Shown here: positions 28,686-37,648 of the stretch, piece after piece
Position numbering within the stretch: the stretch's first letter is position 1
How the letters are laid out: every line of letters starts with the position of its first letter
Origin: Leptolyngbyaceae cyanobacterium
GTDB taxonomy: Bacteria; Cyanobacteriota; Cyanobacteriia; Cyanobacteriales; Aerosakkonemataceae
Direction: 5' to 3'
Length of the DNA stretch: 64,000 bases
Assembly (NCBI GenBank): GCA_036703985.1
Contig: DATNQN010000057.1
Coordinates: 62,001-126,000, forward strand
The notes under the pieces: model-generated
The model's input: the letters and a program-made list of their open reading frames with translations, nothing else
Databases searched by the model: none
What the model was told of the DNA's origin: nothing
Program-made: the position numbers and the translations under genes

Positions 28686-28787
28686 GCTTTACATTTTTAC
28701 ACAAATTCGCCAGTTGGCAAGAGGTAATTACGATCGATCTTCAGCCATTTATGAATTATCAATCGCTAATGACTTAAGAAATAATTT

Positions 28788-29687
28788 TTAAGCAGATACT
28801 TTTGCTTCTTGAAAGTCTTCTGTTTGAGGAACCGATGGCGCAATTAATTCGATCGTCATGCCTTCCCTAGCCAAGATCGTATTGGGGAACAACTGAACCG
28901 CTCGATCTCCCACTAAATCTAAGAAATCATCGTCATGCAGGGGGTCGTGATGGAAGATTACCAGTTGTTTGACATTAGCTGTTTTAGCTAATTTGACTGC
29001 TTCTTGCCAGGTTGAATGTCCCCAACCCACCTTACTGGATTTCGGAGAATGGTATTCTTCATCCGTATAGGTGGCATCGTAAATCATCACGTCAGCATTG
29101 TTAGCTAACCGCAACACGTTTTCATCCAAACGATCTGGATAATGTTCCGTATCGGAGATATAAGCTGCCGAACAGCCTTGCCAGTTTATTCGATAACCGA
29201 TCGCTTCTCCTGGATGATTTAGCAAGCCAGTCTCGATTTTGACATCCCCTAATTCAACGGTGTCACCCATCTCAAGGTTATAAAACTTCAGTTGGGCACC
29301 CATAATCTGTAGCGGTACTGGAAAATTTGGATGCAGCATTTGGTCGTTTAACCGTTGCTGAACGGTAGCACCATTGGGAGAGACCGCTCCATAGATGTGA
29401 AAGCAATTCCCTTTAATAAATGCTGGTGTAAAGAAAGGAAATCCCTGAATGTGATCCCAATGGGAGTGGGTGAAAAACATATAAGCTTCTAAGGGCATAT
29501 GGGACAACAAAGATTGCCCCAACACTCGCAAGCCAGTGCCTCCATCAAATATCAGGCGTTTATTACCCACCCGCATTTCTATACAAGGGGTATTGCCGCC
29601 ATAGCGTACAGTGTGTGGCCCTGGACATGGAATACTACCTCTGACGCCCCAGAAGTGAATTGTAAATTGGTTTTGCATACTAGACAT
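28788..29687 (-). CDS. MBL-fold metallo-hydrolase
   Basis: A 299-residue metallo-beta-lactamase-fold protein of the RNase Z / cyclic phosphodiesterase-like superfamily. The metal motif is FFTHSHWDHIQGFPFF (HxHxDH). Other ligand regions are LLNHPGEAIGY, AAYISDTEHYPDR and YDATYTDEEYH. The start IHFWGVRGSIPCPGPHTVRY is a common opening of this bacterial subgroup. It lacks the exosite of RNase Z, so tRNA processing is unlikely. The true substrate (possibly a cyclic nucleotide or phosphodiester) is not evident. Confidence 0.88.
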   Translation of the reverse strand: MSSMQNQFTIHFWGVRGSIPCPGPHTVRYGGNTPCIEMRVGNKRLIFDGGTGLRVLGQSLLSHMPLEAYMFFTHSHWDHIQGFPFFTPAFIKGNCFHIYGAVSPNGATVQQRLNDQMLHPNFPVPLQIMGAQLKFYNLEMGDTVELGDVKIETGLLNHPGEAIGYRINWQGCSAAYISDTEHYPDRLDENVLRLANNADVMIYDATYTDEEYHSPKSSKVGWGHSTWQEAVKLAKTANVKQLVIFHHDPLHDDDFLDLVGDRAVQLFPNTILAREGMTIELIAPSVPQTEDFQEAKVSA

Positions 29688-30897
29688 GGGTGTCGCTCGC
29701 TTTCCTTCCTCAAGCAGTCCCGTAGTTCGGTTTTACATCTTCTACCGTTTTTAATCAGCACCCAGCAATGCCTTTCGAGCATTTTGCCCTAACTAACTTT
29801 ACCATCACTCTAACTTTAAGCCAGCTTACCTAGCAATAGGTATCCACTGGCTGATAAATGGTGATGCACGCACTAGATTAACTATGTCTGTTATGGCTAG
29901 TATGCCTCTAAATTTTCGATGCCATTGGATAATTTCGATTAGCAAGCATAGGGCATAGAAGCTAGCACAAGCAATGGGTATTTTTAAGCTGGGAGCGGAT
30001 AAAAGGGCGTTTTCCACAGGCAATGCGGTAAATTTTAGCGTTGTCTGGGTGTTATACACACTTACTACCAGCTTACCTGAATAGCATCAGCAACGATTCC
30101 GATCGGACAATCTTATTAGTTGTCCCTAAAGAAGCAATCGCTACGCCGAGGTTTTGCCACAAGCATTTTTTTGGGCTTCTTTGGCAGAAGAGGCTCAAGG
30201 TATTGACTTCATATGGTATCAGCCAACCCGAACGCGAAACAGTGATCTCAAACACTTGTCTTTCGTTATTTGCAACAATGTCAACTTTTGATTTTTTCTC
30301 CACAGCAGATTTCAGCTTTCGCGAGTAGGACGATCGGATCGGTATGAGATAGCTGCTTTACTCACCATAAAAGAACATCTAGCTTTTAAAGTAACTGCCA
30401 AGCAAGCGCTAAATAGTTGGTTGAGGTTGATTTAATTATCACCTAATTATATTTTGCCAGCATTCTTCACAATATGATTTAGCTATTTCGGAAGTCTATC
30501 AGTTAGTTTTTTTATTGTTAGTCAAGATGACTATAGCATTTCCTAATGTTGCGCTGGGGATTATCTCTTCTTTGGGTGAAGTTAGCTAGCTGGTGTTTAA
30601 AAATATTTACTAATTAATATAAAATTTATTTTATATTAATCCATTATGTTTTTAAAATTAACTTTCTATTTTTATTTTTTTTACTGCCGAAATATTAAAT
30701 TTAACAAGGAGTAAGTGAATTGTATAGCTTTTTCATTTTGGCAGCAAGTAAAATTTATGATTTTCATGGGTTTTACTATAAGGCGGAGATTGTTAGTTGA
30801 GAATGAACCCAATTTCTCCAGGGAAAAGTTTCGATTTACTTAAACTAAGTTAACTTTCAAAATTATCGCCAACTTATGATATATAATCTTTTTTTAT
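29688..30897. other. 1.2-kb gene-free region
   Basis: No frame in this stretch has family likeness, a good ribosome site and sensible composition. Three short frames (77, 95 and 76 codons) were looked at and not accepted. CCAGCTTACCT occurs twice (near 29821 and 30067). The right half (30420-30890) is very AT-rich. It may hold a decayed gene or an unrecognised RNA; I see no tRNA. Confidence 0.5.
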
Positions 30898-31548
30898 TTA
30901 ACTAATTTTATTTTGCCAAGTAGTAATTATTGAAATTAACTCATTTGGTTGGTTTGCTAAAAAATCCGGTTTCTGTTTTAATAATACCTCTTTAGAATTA
31001 AAGCCCCATGCCACTGCAATTACTTTGATATGACTTTTTTTCGCAGCGTCTATATCCCTAGTTTCATCGCCAATGTAAATAATCTCTTCTCTTTTCAATT
31101 TATGCTGCTTTAGAAACTTATTGATGACTTTGCTTTTACCAAACAGGCTTGTACCGGAATAAATAAAGTCAAACAAATTAGGGAAATCATTATTTTGAAG
31201 AAATTTTACTACATTTTCTCGGTCGTTAGAAGTAATAATACCTAACCTATACCCCAAACGAGCGAGATCTATTAAAGCCTCTTTCATACCTGGAATAGGA
31301 GTTAGTAAGTGAATTTTATTATTTAGCCCTATTTTAACTTTTTTCAATAAAAAAGGTAATTGAAAAAGGGGAACGCCAGATTGTTTAATAATTTCTCTAG
31401 AAGTCATTTTCCGAATTTGGATTAGTTCTTCTTGGGTGGTTTGCTTATAGCCAAATTCAGGTGCTAACTGATTAATAATATCGACGATTGCATCAAAGGT
31501 ATCAGCTACAGTACCGTCAAAGTCAAAAATAATAAATCTTACAGTCAT
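30898..31548 (-). CDS. HAD-superfamily phosphatase, phosphoglycolate-phosphatase-like
   Basis: A 216-residue HAD subfamily IA hydrolase. Motif I is FIIFDFDGTVADTF (nucleophile and acid/base Asp), motif II is GIITSNDRENV, motif III Lys lies in FGKSKVINKF, and motif IV is IYIGDETRDIDAAKKS. The small cap with TSREIIKQSGVP is typical of Gph/PGPase relatives. Substrates in this group include phosphoglycolate and other small phosphates; the sequence does not decide. It lies next to a long gene-free region and 53 bases downstream of queG on the same strand. Confidence 0.88.
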   Translation of the reverse strand: MTVRFIIFDFDGTVADTFDAIVDIINQLAPEFGYKQTTQEELIQIRKMTSREIIKQSGVPLFQLPFLLKKVKIGLNNKIHLLTPIPGMKEALIDLARLGYRLGIITSNDRENVVKFLQNNDFPNLFDFIYSGTSLFGKSKVINKFLKQHKLKREEIIYIGDETRDIDAAKKSHIKVIAVAWGFNSKEVLLKQKPDFLANQPNELISIITTWQNKIS

Positions 31549-31601
31549 AATATTCCCAATATTTAGTAAATTTTATCATTCCTTCGTTAATCTCTAAATT
31601 T

Positions 31602-32552
31602 TTATTGAGAGGCTTCGAGGTTAGCGCGAGCGTTTCGACGTAACATTTCAGGCTTAATTCGCCGCAGGGCTGATGCTGGAAAACGTTGTTGCCAATCTTC
31701 TTCTGAGATTTCTGCTAACTCACTTAATTTAGGAGCTATATTTCTAGGATAAGGCTGAAACTCAGCAATATTAGTTTCTCGAGCAAACCGCTGGTTCCAA
31801 GGGCAGACATCTTGACAAATATCGCAACCAGCTACCCAACCATTTAAATTTTTGGCGATCGCATCTGGCAATTCAGGGGCGCGATTTTCGATCGTGTGGT
31901 ATGCAATACAACGGTTGGCATCGACTACGAACGGTTGGACGATCGCATTCGTAGGACAAGCTTCCATACAACGAGTACAAGTACCGCAGTGTTCTGTATG
32001 GGGTCGATCTGGCGATAATTCCAAATTGGTGAGGATTTCCCCTAAAAATAGCCAAGAACCGTACTCTCGCACGATTAAATTCCCGTTTTTAGCAATCCAT
32101 CCCAGACCTGCACGCTGCGCCCACACTTTATCCTGAACTGGGCCTGTATCGGCATAATAACGAGCTTCTATTCCTTCTCCTCGTGTTTGCAGCCAGTTAG
32201 CCAGTGCTTTTAACTTTTTATGCAACACTTTATGATAATCCCTCCCCCACCCATAACGAGATATTTTGGCATTTTCCTTACTCTCCGGGCGTTGGTGAGC
32301 AGTGTAGTAATTGAGGGCTACAGCAATTAGCGACTTTACCCGTGGCATAACTAAACGAATATCCTGACGCTTAGGATTAGCCATCCATTCCATATCAGCT
32401 TGGTAACCTAGCGCTAACCATGCCTGTAATTTTTGTACTGCTAGATTTTCCAATTCATCTGGTGCGTCCACCACTACAATCCCAACCTTGTGGAATCCCA
32501 ACTCTAAGGCTTTTTCTTTAACTTGCGTACTGTTGAGGGGAAGTGACGGCAT
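31602..32552 (-). CDS. queG: Epoxyqueuosine reductase QueG
   Basis: Cobalamin-dependent iron-sulfur enzyme converting epoxyqueuosine to queuosine at the wobble base of tRNAs for Asp, Asn, His and Tyr. The two [4Fe-4S] motifs are CGTCTRCMEACPT and CDICQDVCPWNQ, preceded by AQRAGLGWIAKNG and the YADTGPVQDK substrate region. The 316-residue length is close to the family's short form without the HEAT tail. The ATG start follows a plausible spacer. No other queuosine genes are in the window. Confidence 0.95.
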   Translation of the reverse strand: MPSLPLNSTQVKEKALELGFHKVGIVVVDAPDELENLAVQKLQAWLALGYQADMEWMANPKRQDIRLVMPRVKSLIAVALNYYTAHQRPESKENAKISRYGWGRDYHKVLHKKLKALANWLQTRGEGIEARYYADTGPVQDKVWAQRAGLGWIAKNGNLIVREYGSWLFLGEILTNLELSPDRPHTEHCGTCTRCMEACPTNAIVQPFVVDANRCIAYHTIENRAPELPDAIAKNLNGWVAGCDICQDVCPWNQRFARETNIAEFQPYPRNIAPKLSELAEISEEDWQQRFPASALRRIKPEMLRRNARANLEASQ

Positions 32553-32744
32553 TGATTTGTTGATGAATTATTAACTCAATTAAAGCAAACTTTCAAGGGA
32601 TACAAATCACATTTGTGACAAACTTACTATTATAATTTTTTAATATCATCATTTATAAATTTAACTGGTAATTTGTAAATAAATGTAGCAATACGTAATT
32701 AGTTACAAAAAATATTTACAAAGCTCGATCGCTTTTTAGTGGCT

Positions 32745-32917
32745 TTTGCAGGTGCTTAAAGGATTGCCAACGCTGGGTTGACTCAGTTCTCCACGGAAAC
32801 TCATCGGCAAAATGAGTACAGCCTTTCCTCTCAAACAAAATTTCCTTAGGCAGGTTTCCGAGCTTGTTACTCAGAATACCTCTCTAGAAGCAGGTTTTGG
32901 CCTGCTTTTATGTTTAA
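32745..32917 (+). ncRNA. Candidate structured RNA or 5' leader
   Basis: A structured stretch: CTGGG / CTCAG (with one G-U pair) around 32775-32788, a perfect ACTCAT / ATGAGT six-base hairpin near 32801-32819, and a final AAGCAGG / CCTGCTT hairpin followed by a T-rich tail. It is unlike tmRNA, SRP RNA or RNase P RNA that I can recognise. It may be a small RNA or an attenuator leader of the downstream carotenoid-protein homologue. Boundaries are approximate. Confidence 0.35.
32888..32917 (+). terminator. Terminator-like hairpin before the carotenoid-protein homologue
   Basis: AAGCAGG (32888-32894) pairs perfectly with CCTGCTT (32901-32907) over a six-base loop, then TTATGTTTAATTT. It ends about 90 bases before the next gene's start, as expected for an sRNA end or an attenuator. 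Confidence 0.6.
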
Positions 32918-33001
32918 TTTGGTTGATGTTTTTACGCTTCGCGATCGATATTATCGACTAATTAGCTGGCATAACATTAAATTTTCTGAGGAGGAACGGC
33001 G

Positions 33002-33436
33002 ATGCAAACTGCTGAGAGTATACTAGAGAATTTACAGCCCGATGGTAAGGTAAGTGCAGAAATAAAAGGTGTGAGAGAGCCTGTTATTTTAAAGTATTTT
33101 GAAACTTTTAATGCCGAAGACTTTCAGGCAACAGCTGCTTTATTTGCTAATGATGGAGCGATGCGGCCTCCTTTTGAATCGCCAGTGGTTGGCCCAGATG
33201 CGATCGCTATTTATTTAGAACAAGAAGCAAAAGGAATGCAGCTTTATCCTCGTGAAGGCATTGACGAGATATTAGAAGATGGGTATCTTCATTATCAAGT
33301 CACTGGAAAGGTACAAACACCGTTTTTTGGTGTAAACGTGAGTTGGATATTCGTACTTAATCCCGATCAAGAAATATTTTCAGCTACTATTAAGCTTTTA
33401 GCTTCTCCTCAAGAGTTATTAAATTTACGTCGATAG
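33002..33436 (+). CDS. OCP C-terminal-domain homologue (CTDH), carotenoid carrier
   Basis: An NTF2-fold protein matching the C-terminal domain of the orange carotenoid protein. Such stand-alone homologues (CTDH) bind ketocarotenoids as dimers and pass them to helical carotenoid proteins. Strong likeness is seen in RPPFESPVVGPDAIAIYLE, VTGKVQTPFFG and LLASPQELLNL. By my alignment to Synechocystis OCP, the carotenoid-contacting Tyr201 and Trp288 correspond to Tyr32 and Trp115, while OCP Trp277 is Phe108. There is an excellent Shine-Dalgarno (GAGGAGG). No helical-domain gene or ketolase lies in the window. The long structured leader suggests post-transcriptional control. Confidence 0.88.
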   Translation: MQTAESILENLQPDGKVSAEIKGVREPVILKYFETFNAEDFQATAALFANDGAMRPPFESPVVGPDAIAIYLEQEAKGMQLYPREGIDEILEDGYLHYQVTGKVQTPFFGVNVSWIFVLNPDQEIFSATIKLLASPQELLNLRR

Positions 33437-33496
33437 TTAAAAGATTTGCTTTACCAATCTAATTAAATGAAATCGCTCGGATTGGTTCGCTGAGCG

Positions 33497-33943
33497 CTAG
33501 CCAATTGTGGAGATAGCTGCTGAATTTTTCAATACGCGCATGAGCATTTGACGCCCCAGATCGATATCTTTGGGCGAGCATTGCCAGTCTGGGTGACTCG
33601 TTCTGAGAAGGCTTTCTAAAGTTTCTCGATCGAATAAGTGCCAAACGGGGGCATCTTGGATTTCTGATGCGATCGCGTAACAATTTTCGCTAATACAGTG
33701 AATTTGACAACTACTAGCCGCTCGTACTAAATCTATCTGCCCCCCCGGCATCAGCAAATGAAATTGGCGAATCTTCTGCTTCCACTCGCTTAAACAAGAT
33801 ACTGTTAATCCGGGAATTGCCACGGATAAATCGGTTTCGCCATTAACAGATATCCAGTAATTACGCGCCGGATCGATTCCTAGAAGCCAAAGAGACTCAT
33901 CATCTAATCGATAGCGGGGAGATAGGACAAACAGCTGGCTCAT
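33497..33943 (-). CDS. Hypothetical protein, 148 residues
   Basis: I do not recognise a family. The sequence begins MSQLFVLSPRYRLDDESLWL and has no signal peptide, membrane span or metal motif. It contains four Cys residues in the middle (SCLSEW, SSCQIHC, ENCYA). The ATG at 33943 is preferred to a TTG two codons upstream. It converges on the carotenoid-protein homologue with about 60 bases between stops. Its codon use looks like its neighbours, so it is probably a real, possibly cyanobacteria-restricted, gene. Confidence 0.7.
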   Translation of the reverse strand: MSQLFVLSPRYRLDDESLWLLGIDPARNYWISVNGETDLSVAIPGLTVSCLSEWKQKIRQFHLLMPGGQIDLVRAASSCQIHCISENCYAIASEIQDAPVWHLFDRETLESLLRTSHPDWQCSPKDIDLGRQMLMRVLKNSAAISTIG

Positions 33944-34424
33944 AGTCAAAAAGTAGCTTTGTCTGATTAGATTTACAAAAGTTAAGTTTTAGTTTTAGCA
34001 AGCAGCCTTCTCCCCGGAAATCGTCTCATTGCTTTTTAGGGGATATAGGTATTTACTTTTGCGTTACTGTCAAAATGTTAAAAGTCTTTTATAGAAGAAT
34101 GAACTTCATTTAATAAAAGTTAATTTAAATTGAGATTAATGTTAATATATATTTCCAATTATTTAACTTTTGTAAAGTTTATTTCATCCTCGCTTAGCTT
34201 AGTATCTAGAAATTGATTGATGAAGCCGCTCTTCCATTTAGAGCAGAGTAGGCTAGCGAATAGGTAAGCAGATACAGACAAAGAGAATCCCGCTAGAAGT
34301 TCCCTTAGCTGCTGATTACGGCCACTGCTGATTTCGCCAGAGATTAGCACCCTGATGGCACTGTGGCAGATTCATTCCCAAAAATCCTACTCCGATCTCG
34401 ACAGGCAACAGACTGTGGTTTTTC
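33944..34424. other. Spacer without recognised gene
   Basis: AT-rich; contains no supported gene. A 63-codon minus-strand frame was not accepted. The region near 34080-34170 has many TTTAATT/AATTTAA words but no perfect palindrome. Confidence 0.4.
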
Positions 34425-34856
34425 TTACTTATCACTTAATTTAGGTATACTTGCTTCCAACTTCAGACAGTTGCGGCCATTTACCTGAAGGCGATACTCT
34501 ACCCGATCCATCAATCTATTCATAATCAGCCAGCCATAGCCGCTTTCTTGCTTATCTTCTGGACTAGGGGGCAAATAAGTAGATAAATCATAACCCTTCC
34601 CGTGATCCCAAATTTCTAGGGCTAAATCGCGCTCTTTTAGTTCTAAGCGAATCAAAATTGGTAAATTTGGCTGATCTCTGTGAGCGTGACGTACCACGTT
34701 CGAGTAAGCTTCAACCAGAGCCAGTCGCAGGCGATTAGACATTCGAGGCCAATCGATCGCAGAGTCGCCTAACTCTGCTTCCAAACAGCCCAGCAACCAA
34801 CTTTCTACTATTGCTAAAAACTTCAGGTCGCTAGGAATATGTAGCTCAGTTCTCAT
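34425..34856 (-). CDS. RsbW-like anti-sigma factor serine kinase
   Basis: A 143-residue GHKL ATPase of the RsbW/SpoIIAB type, the kinase partner in bacterial partner-switching. The N-box is LALVEAYSNVVRHAHRD, the G1 box LEIWDHGKGYDL and the G2 region SGYGWLIMNRLMDRVEY. It lies three bases downstream of an RsbU-like phosphatase on the same strand, so the pair is surely one operon. The missing members (an RsbV/SpoIIAA-like STAS antagonist and a target sigma factor) are not nearby and must be encoded elsewhere. Confidence 0.9.
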   Translation of the reverse strand: MRTELHIPSDLKFLAIVESWLLGCLEAELGDSAIDWPRMSNRLRLALVEAYSNVVRHAHRDQPNLPILIRLELKERDLALEIWDHGKGYDLSTYLPPSPEDKQESGYGWLIMNRLMDRVEYRLQVNGRNCLKLEASIPKLSDK

Positions 34857-34859
34857 TGA

Positions 34860-36530
34860 CTACAGAACCTCCAGAGAGAGTATTGTTTGGTCGTCTTCCT
34901 GAACTTGGTTGTGTCCTCTGATGCGTGCTAATAAATGGGTCAAGTCTAGAGGACTTTGCTCTTCTAGCAACAACTGCCACAAACCATCTTGTTTCAGCAT
35001 AACTGGGTTGTACCCATTAGCACCAACATCATCAGAGCTTACTACCTCTTGGCTGACGCTTGCTTCAGTTATTCCATCACTTGCCAGTAAAAGCGCTTCT
35101 CCTGGATTTAAAGACAAGTTACCAGACATCGCTTTCCAGATCGGTAAAATCCCCAATGGAACACCCCGCACTTTCAGGAAATTGGGTTCGATTTTTGGCG
35201 CTTTTTTAGCTACGGCTTCGTAAGACCAGACCAAAGGATAGATGTGGCCTGCATTAGCATAAACCAACTGACCGGTCGCCGGAGTATAACGAGCCAGAAC
35301 CATCGTAATAAAACAATTGTTCCCGATCAGATCGTCTGAAAGACTACTGTTGAGATTCTGCATTACTATATGAGGTTCTGGCGGATTTTCTTGGGACAGT
35401 TCTCGTCGCATCACGGAAATCGCACTGGCCATAAATAAAGCAGCGGGAACGCCTTTACCAGAAACATCTCCCACGGCTAGCCAGATATCTCCTTTAGGAT
35501 GGATGAACACTTCAAAGAAATCACCACCAACTTCTCTGGCTGGAAAACAGCAGGCTTGAACTCTTAACCCTTCTACTTCTGGCCAACTTTGGCGTAGCAG
35601 GTTGTTTTGAATTTGACGGGCTACTTCTAATTCTGCTCGCATCTGTTGGGCTTGCAATTGAGTCCGCTGATAAAGTTTAGCTTGCGAGACAGCTAGAGCG
35701 GCTTGTTCTGCTACGTTTTCCAGCAGTTGAATATCTTCGGCAGACCAGCTAGCACGACTACCGTTTTGATTGAGGTAGAGAACTGCTAGGAGGTCTTGTT
35801 GGCAAATCAGCGGTACTACTAGTTCGTAGGACGTGCCGTTATTGCTATTGTTCTGGGCAATTTCTGTCTGCCGATTTTCCAAGGCTAATTTAAGCAGGGC
35901 ATCCGGGGTCGTAGCATCGTCAAAGTCAGCAGCTTGGTAGGAAAAAATTTCTGGCAGCAGTCGATTGCCTTCTACTGGTCGCAGGAGGCAGCAACTAGCG
36001 CCAAATGTTTGGCCGATCGTTTCGACGATTTTTTGCAGCATACTGCCATAGTCAAGGGATTCCCTGATCGCGTTGGTGACGGCGTTAAATAGGGTTTCTC
36101 GCTGCAAAGCGCGGCGTAGTTCGTCAGTTCTTCGTTTTAAAACGCGGTACGTTTCGGAAGCTTGCTGAACGACTGCTTTTAATTCAGCCGGATTCCACGG
36201 CTTGGTGATGTACTTGAAAACCTGCCCTGAGTTAATTGCTTCTACTAGATCTTCTACATCGGTGTAGCCGGTTAGAAGGATGCGAATCGTATCTGGAAAA
36301 CGTTCGACTGTCCGACCCAAAAATTCTGTCCCGTTCATTTGGGGCATCCTTTGGTCGGAAATAATTACGGCCATTTCCCCTTCTTTGTCTAGTACGTCTA
36401 AGGCGCTAGGCCCACTTTCAGCTTTAAATACGGAAAAGTCTCGCCGAAAAGTTCGGTAGAGCAGATCGAGGTTATCAGGTTCGTCATCCACCACCATGAG
36501 TTTGAGTTTGCTGCCATCTCCCCGACTCAT
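34860..36530 (-). CDS. RsbU-like PP2C phosphatase with REC and GAF domains
   Basis: A 556-residue regulator with three parts. A receiver domain (about 8-125) carries the phospho-acceptor Asp59 in VIISDQRMP and Lys in YITKPW. A GAF domain (about 145-290) is followed by a SpoIIE/PP2C phosphatase domain (about 315-556) with PAREVGGDFFEV, LAVGDVSGKGVPAALFMA and LLLASDGITEA. It should dephosphorylate an anti-anti-sigma protein in response to phosphorylation of its REC domain or a GAF ligand. Cyanobacterial relatives include IcfG-type proteins in carbon and stress signalling. It is coupled to the RsbW-like gene. Confidence 0.9.
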   Translation of the reverse strand: MSRGDGSKLKLMVVDDEPDNLDLLYRTFRRDFSVFKAESGPSALDVLDKEGEMAVIISDQRMPQMNGTEFLGRTVERFPDTIRILLTGYTDVEDLVEAINSGQVFKYITKPWNPAELKAVVQQASETYRVLKRRTDELRRALQRETLFNAVTNAIRESLDYGSMLQKIVETIGQTFGASCCLLRPVEGNRLLPEIFSYQAADFDDATTPDALLKLALENRQTEIAQNNSNNGTSYELVVPLICQQDLLAVLYLNQNGSRASWSAEDIQLLENVAEQAALAVSQAKLYQRTQLQAQQMRAELEVARQIQNNLLRQSWPEVEGLRVQACCFPAREVGGDFFEVFIHPKGDIWLAVGDVSGKGVPAALFMASAISVMRRELSQENPPEPHIVMQNLNSSLSDDLIGNNCFITMVLARYTPATGQLVYANAGHIYPLVWSYEAVAKKAPKIEPNFLKVRGVPLGILPIWKAMSGNLSLNPGEALLLASDGITEASVSQEVVSSDDVGANGYNPVMLKQDGLWQLLLEEQSPLDLTHLLARIRGHNQVQEDDQTILSLEVL

Positions 36531-36898
36531 GTGCTACTCCACTTGCAATTTGTTCATCGGTGAATGCCTCAAGCACTCCTATATAGCAACTGACTTACGG
36601 CAGATCGCTTACGCTTTCCGAGTTTGGCAACTCAGCCGCTTTAGCAGGGTGGCTTGAAAGTCATCCCTGTGGTCTAATTTGACACAAATGGAAGACTTCC
36701 CATCAAGCTTAACCCCAAAATAGAAAGCCAAAGTTTATGAAAGCGCAGCCATTAATAATTTGGCATTAATGGCGGATGCTGCCAAGGTGGTATGGTCAGA
36801 GAAAGATCGAACTGTCGATCTTTATCTTTATCGATTACCCACTTTTGATGCTAGTTGCTAACATTACTGGTATTTAAGGTTACGGTTATGCCAGTTTA
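36531..36898. other. Structured spacer between two minus-strand regulators
   Basis: No gene. It contains GAGTT / AACTC (36619-36632) and a longer bulged hairpin near 36644-36668 (CAGGG with CCCTG, extended by three or four pairs). These may be terminator or leader structures; there is no clear T-run. Confidence 0.45.
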
Positions 36899-37648
36899 TT
36901 ATCCCACTAATCCGGATCTCAAGGCACGCACGGCAGCTTGGGTACGGTCATCGGCACATAGTTTGTTTAAAATATTGCGAACGTGGGTTTTAACCGTGCC
37001 GACTGTAATGTAGAGCTTATCAGCTATTGCGGCGTTGCTATATCCTTCTACGATCAGTTGGAGAACTTCTAATTCTCGATCGGTTAAAGGATAAGCTTCT
37101 AGCATTTGGCTGTATTCTGGTTCGGTGGCTGTGATGGCCACGGTTTTAGAACTGATAGATGGTTCGGGGGTGCTAGATGGTGCGTGGGTGGTGGTTTGAC
37201 GTGTTTGTTGCAAGACTATTCTGGCGATCGCCGGATCGATCCATGAGTTGCCTTCCTGCGTTACGCGCAAGGCTTCCAGCAAATTATCAAAACTGATATC
37301 TTTCATACAGTAAGAATCAGCGCCAGCGGCAAAAGCTGCTAGTACGGCGTCTTGATTGTCTTGCAGCGTCAAAATCAACACTTTTGGTGCTTTTTCGTCA
37401 TCTTCGATCGATGCTTTTAGCTGCCTGGTTAATTCTATTCCATCAATGTCAGGCAAACCAATGTCAACTATTGCAATGTCTGGTTGTGCTGTTTGAATCA
37501 GCTTCAGTCCCTCATAGCCGTTAGCTGCTTCTCCTACAACGGAAATTTCTTCTCGCTGTTGTAGTGCCGTTCTAATCCCCACGCGGGTGAGGTCGTGATC
37601 TTCTATGAGGGCAACGCGAATTTCTTTCATTGTCGGCAACGTTCCCAT
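36899..37648 (-). CDS. NarL/FixJ-family response regulator
   Basis: Two-component transcription factor with an N-terminal receiver (phospho-Asp62 in IAIVDIGLPDIDG, Lys in YCMKD, with Cys-Met where Lys is usual) and a C-terminal LuxR-type helix-turn-helix (LTDRELEVLQLIVEGYSN, VKTHVRNIL). A Ser/Thr-rich linker of about 45 residues (TTTHAPSSTPEPSISSKTV) joins them. The start is uncertain: ATG at 37648 is used, ATG at 37630 begins the receiver directly, and a TTG at 37672 is also in frame. It resembles the cyanobacterial/plastid Ycf29-like group. No kinase is adjacent on this strand. Confidence 0.88.
   Translation of the reverse strand: MGTLPTMKEIRVALIEDHDLTRVGIRTALQQREEISVVGEAANGYEGLKLIQTAQPDIAIVDIGLPDIDGIELTRQLKASIEDDEKAPKVLILTLQDNQDAVLAAFAAGADSYCMKDISFDNLLEALRVTQEGNSWIDPAIARIVLQQTRQTTTHAPSSTPEPSISSKTVAITATEPEYSQMLEAYPLTDRELEVLQLIVEGYSNAAIADKLYITVGTVKTHVRNILNKLCADDRTQAAVRALRSGLVG

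Larger units (their letters stand above)
32553..33001. other. Long leader of the carotenoid-protein homologue
   Basis: No frame is accepted. The first half is AT-rich promoter-like DNA. From about 32745 to 32907 the sequence is more GC-rich and folds into several stems, ending in a terminator-type hairpin (see next entries). A GAGGAGGAACG ribosome site directly precedes the gene at 33002. Confidence 0.55.

Noticed and set aside
29826-30328. Three overlapping short frames in the 1.2-kb gap
   Set aside because: They lie on opposite strands, have no recognisable motif and start without ribosome sites; they look like chance frames.
34159-34350. 63-codon minus frame upstream of the RsbW-like gene region
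   Set aside because: No likeness to a protein family and no Shine-Dalgarno.
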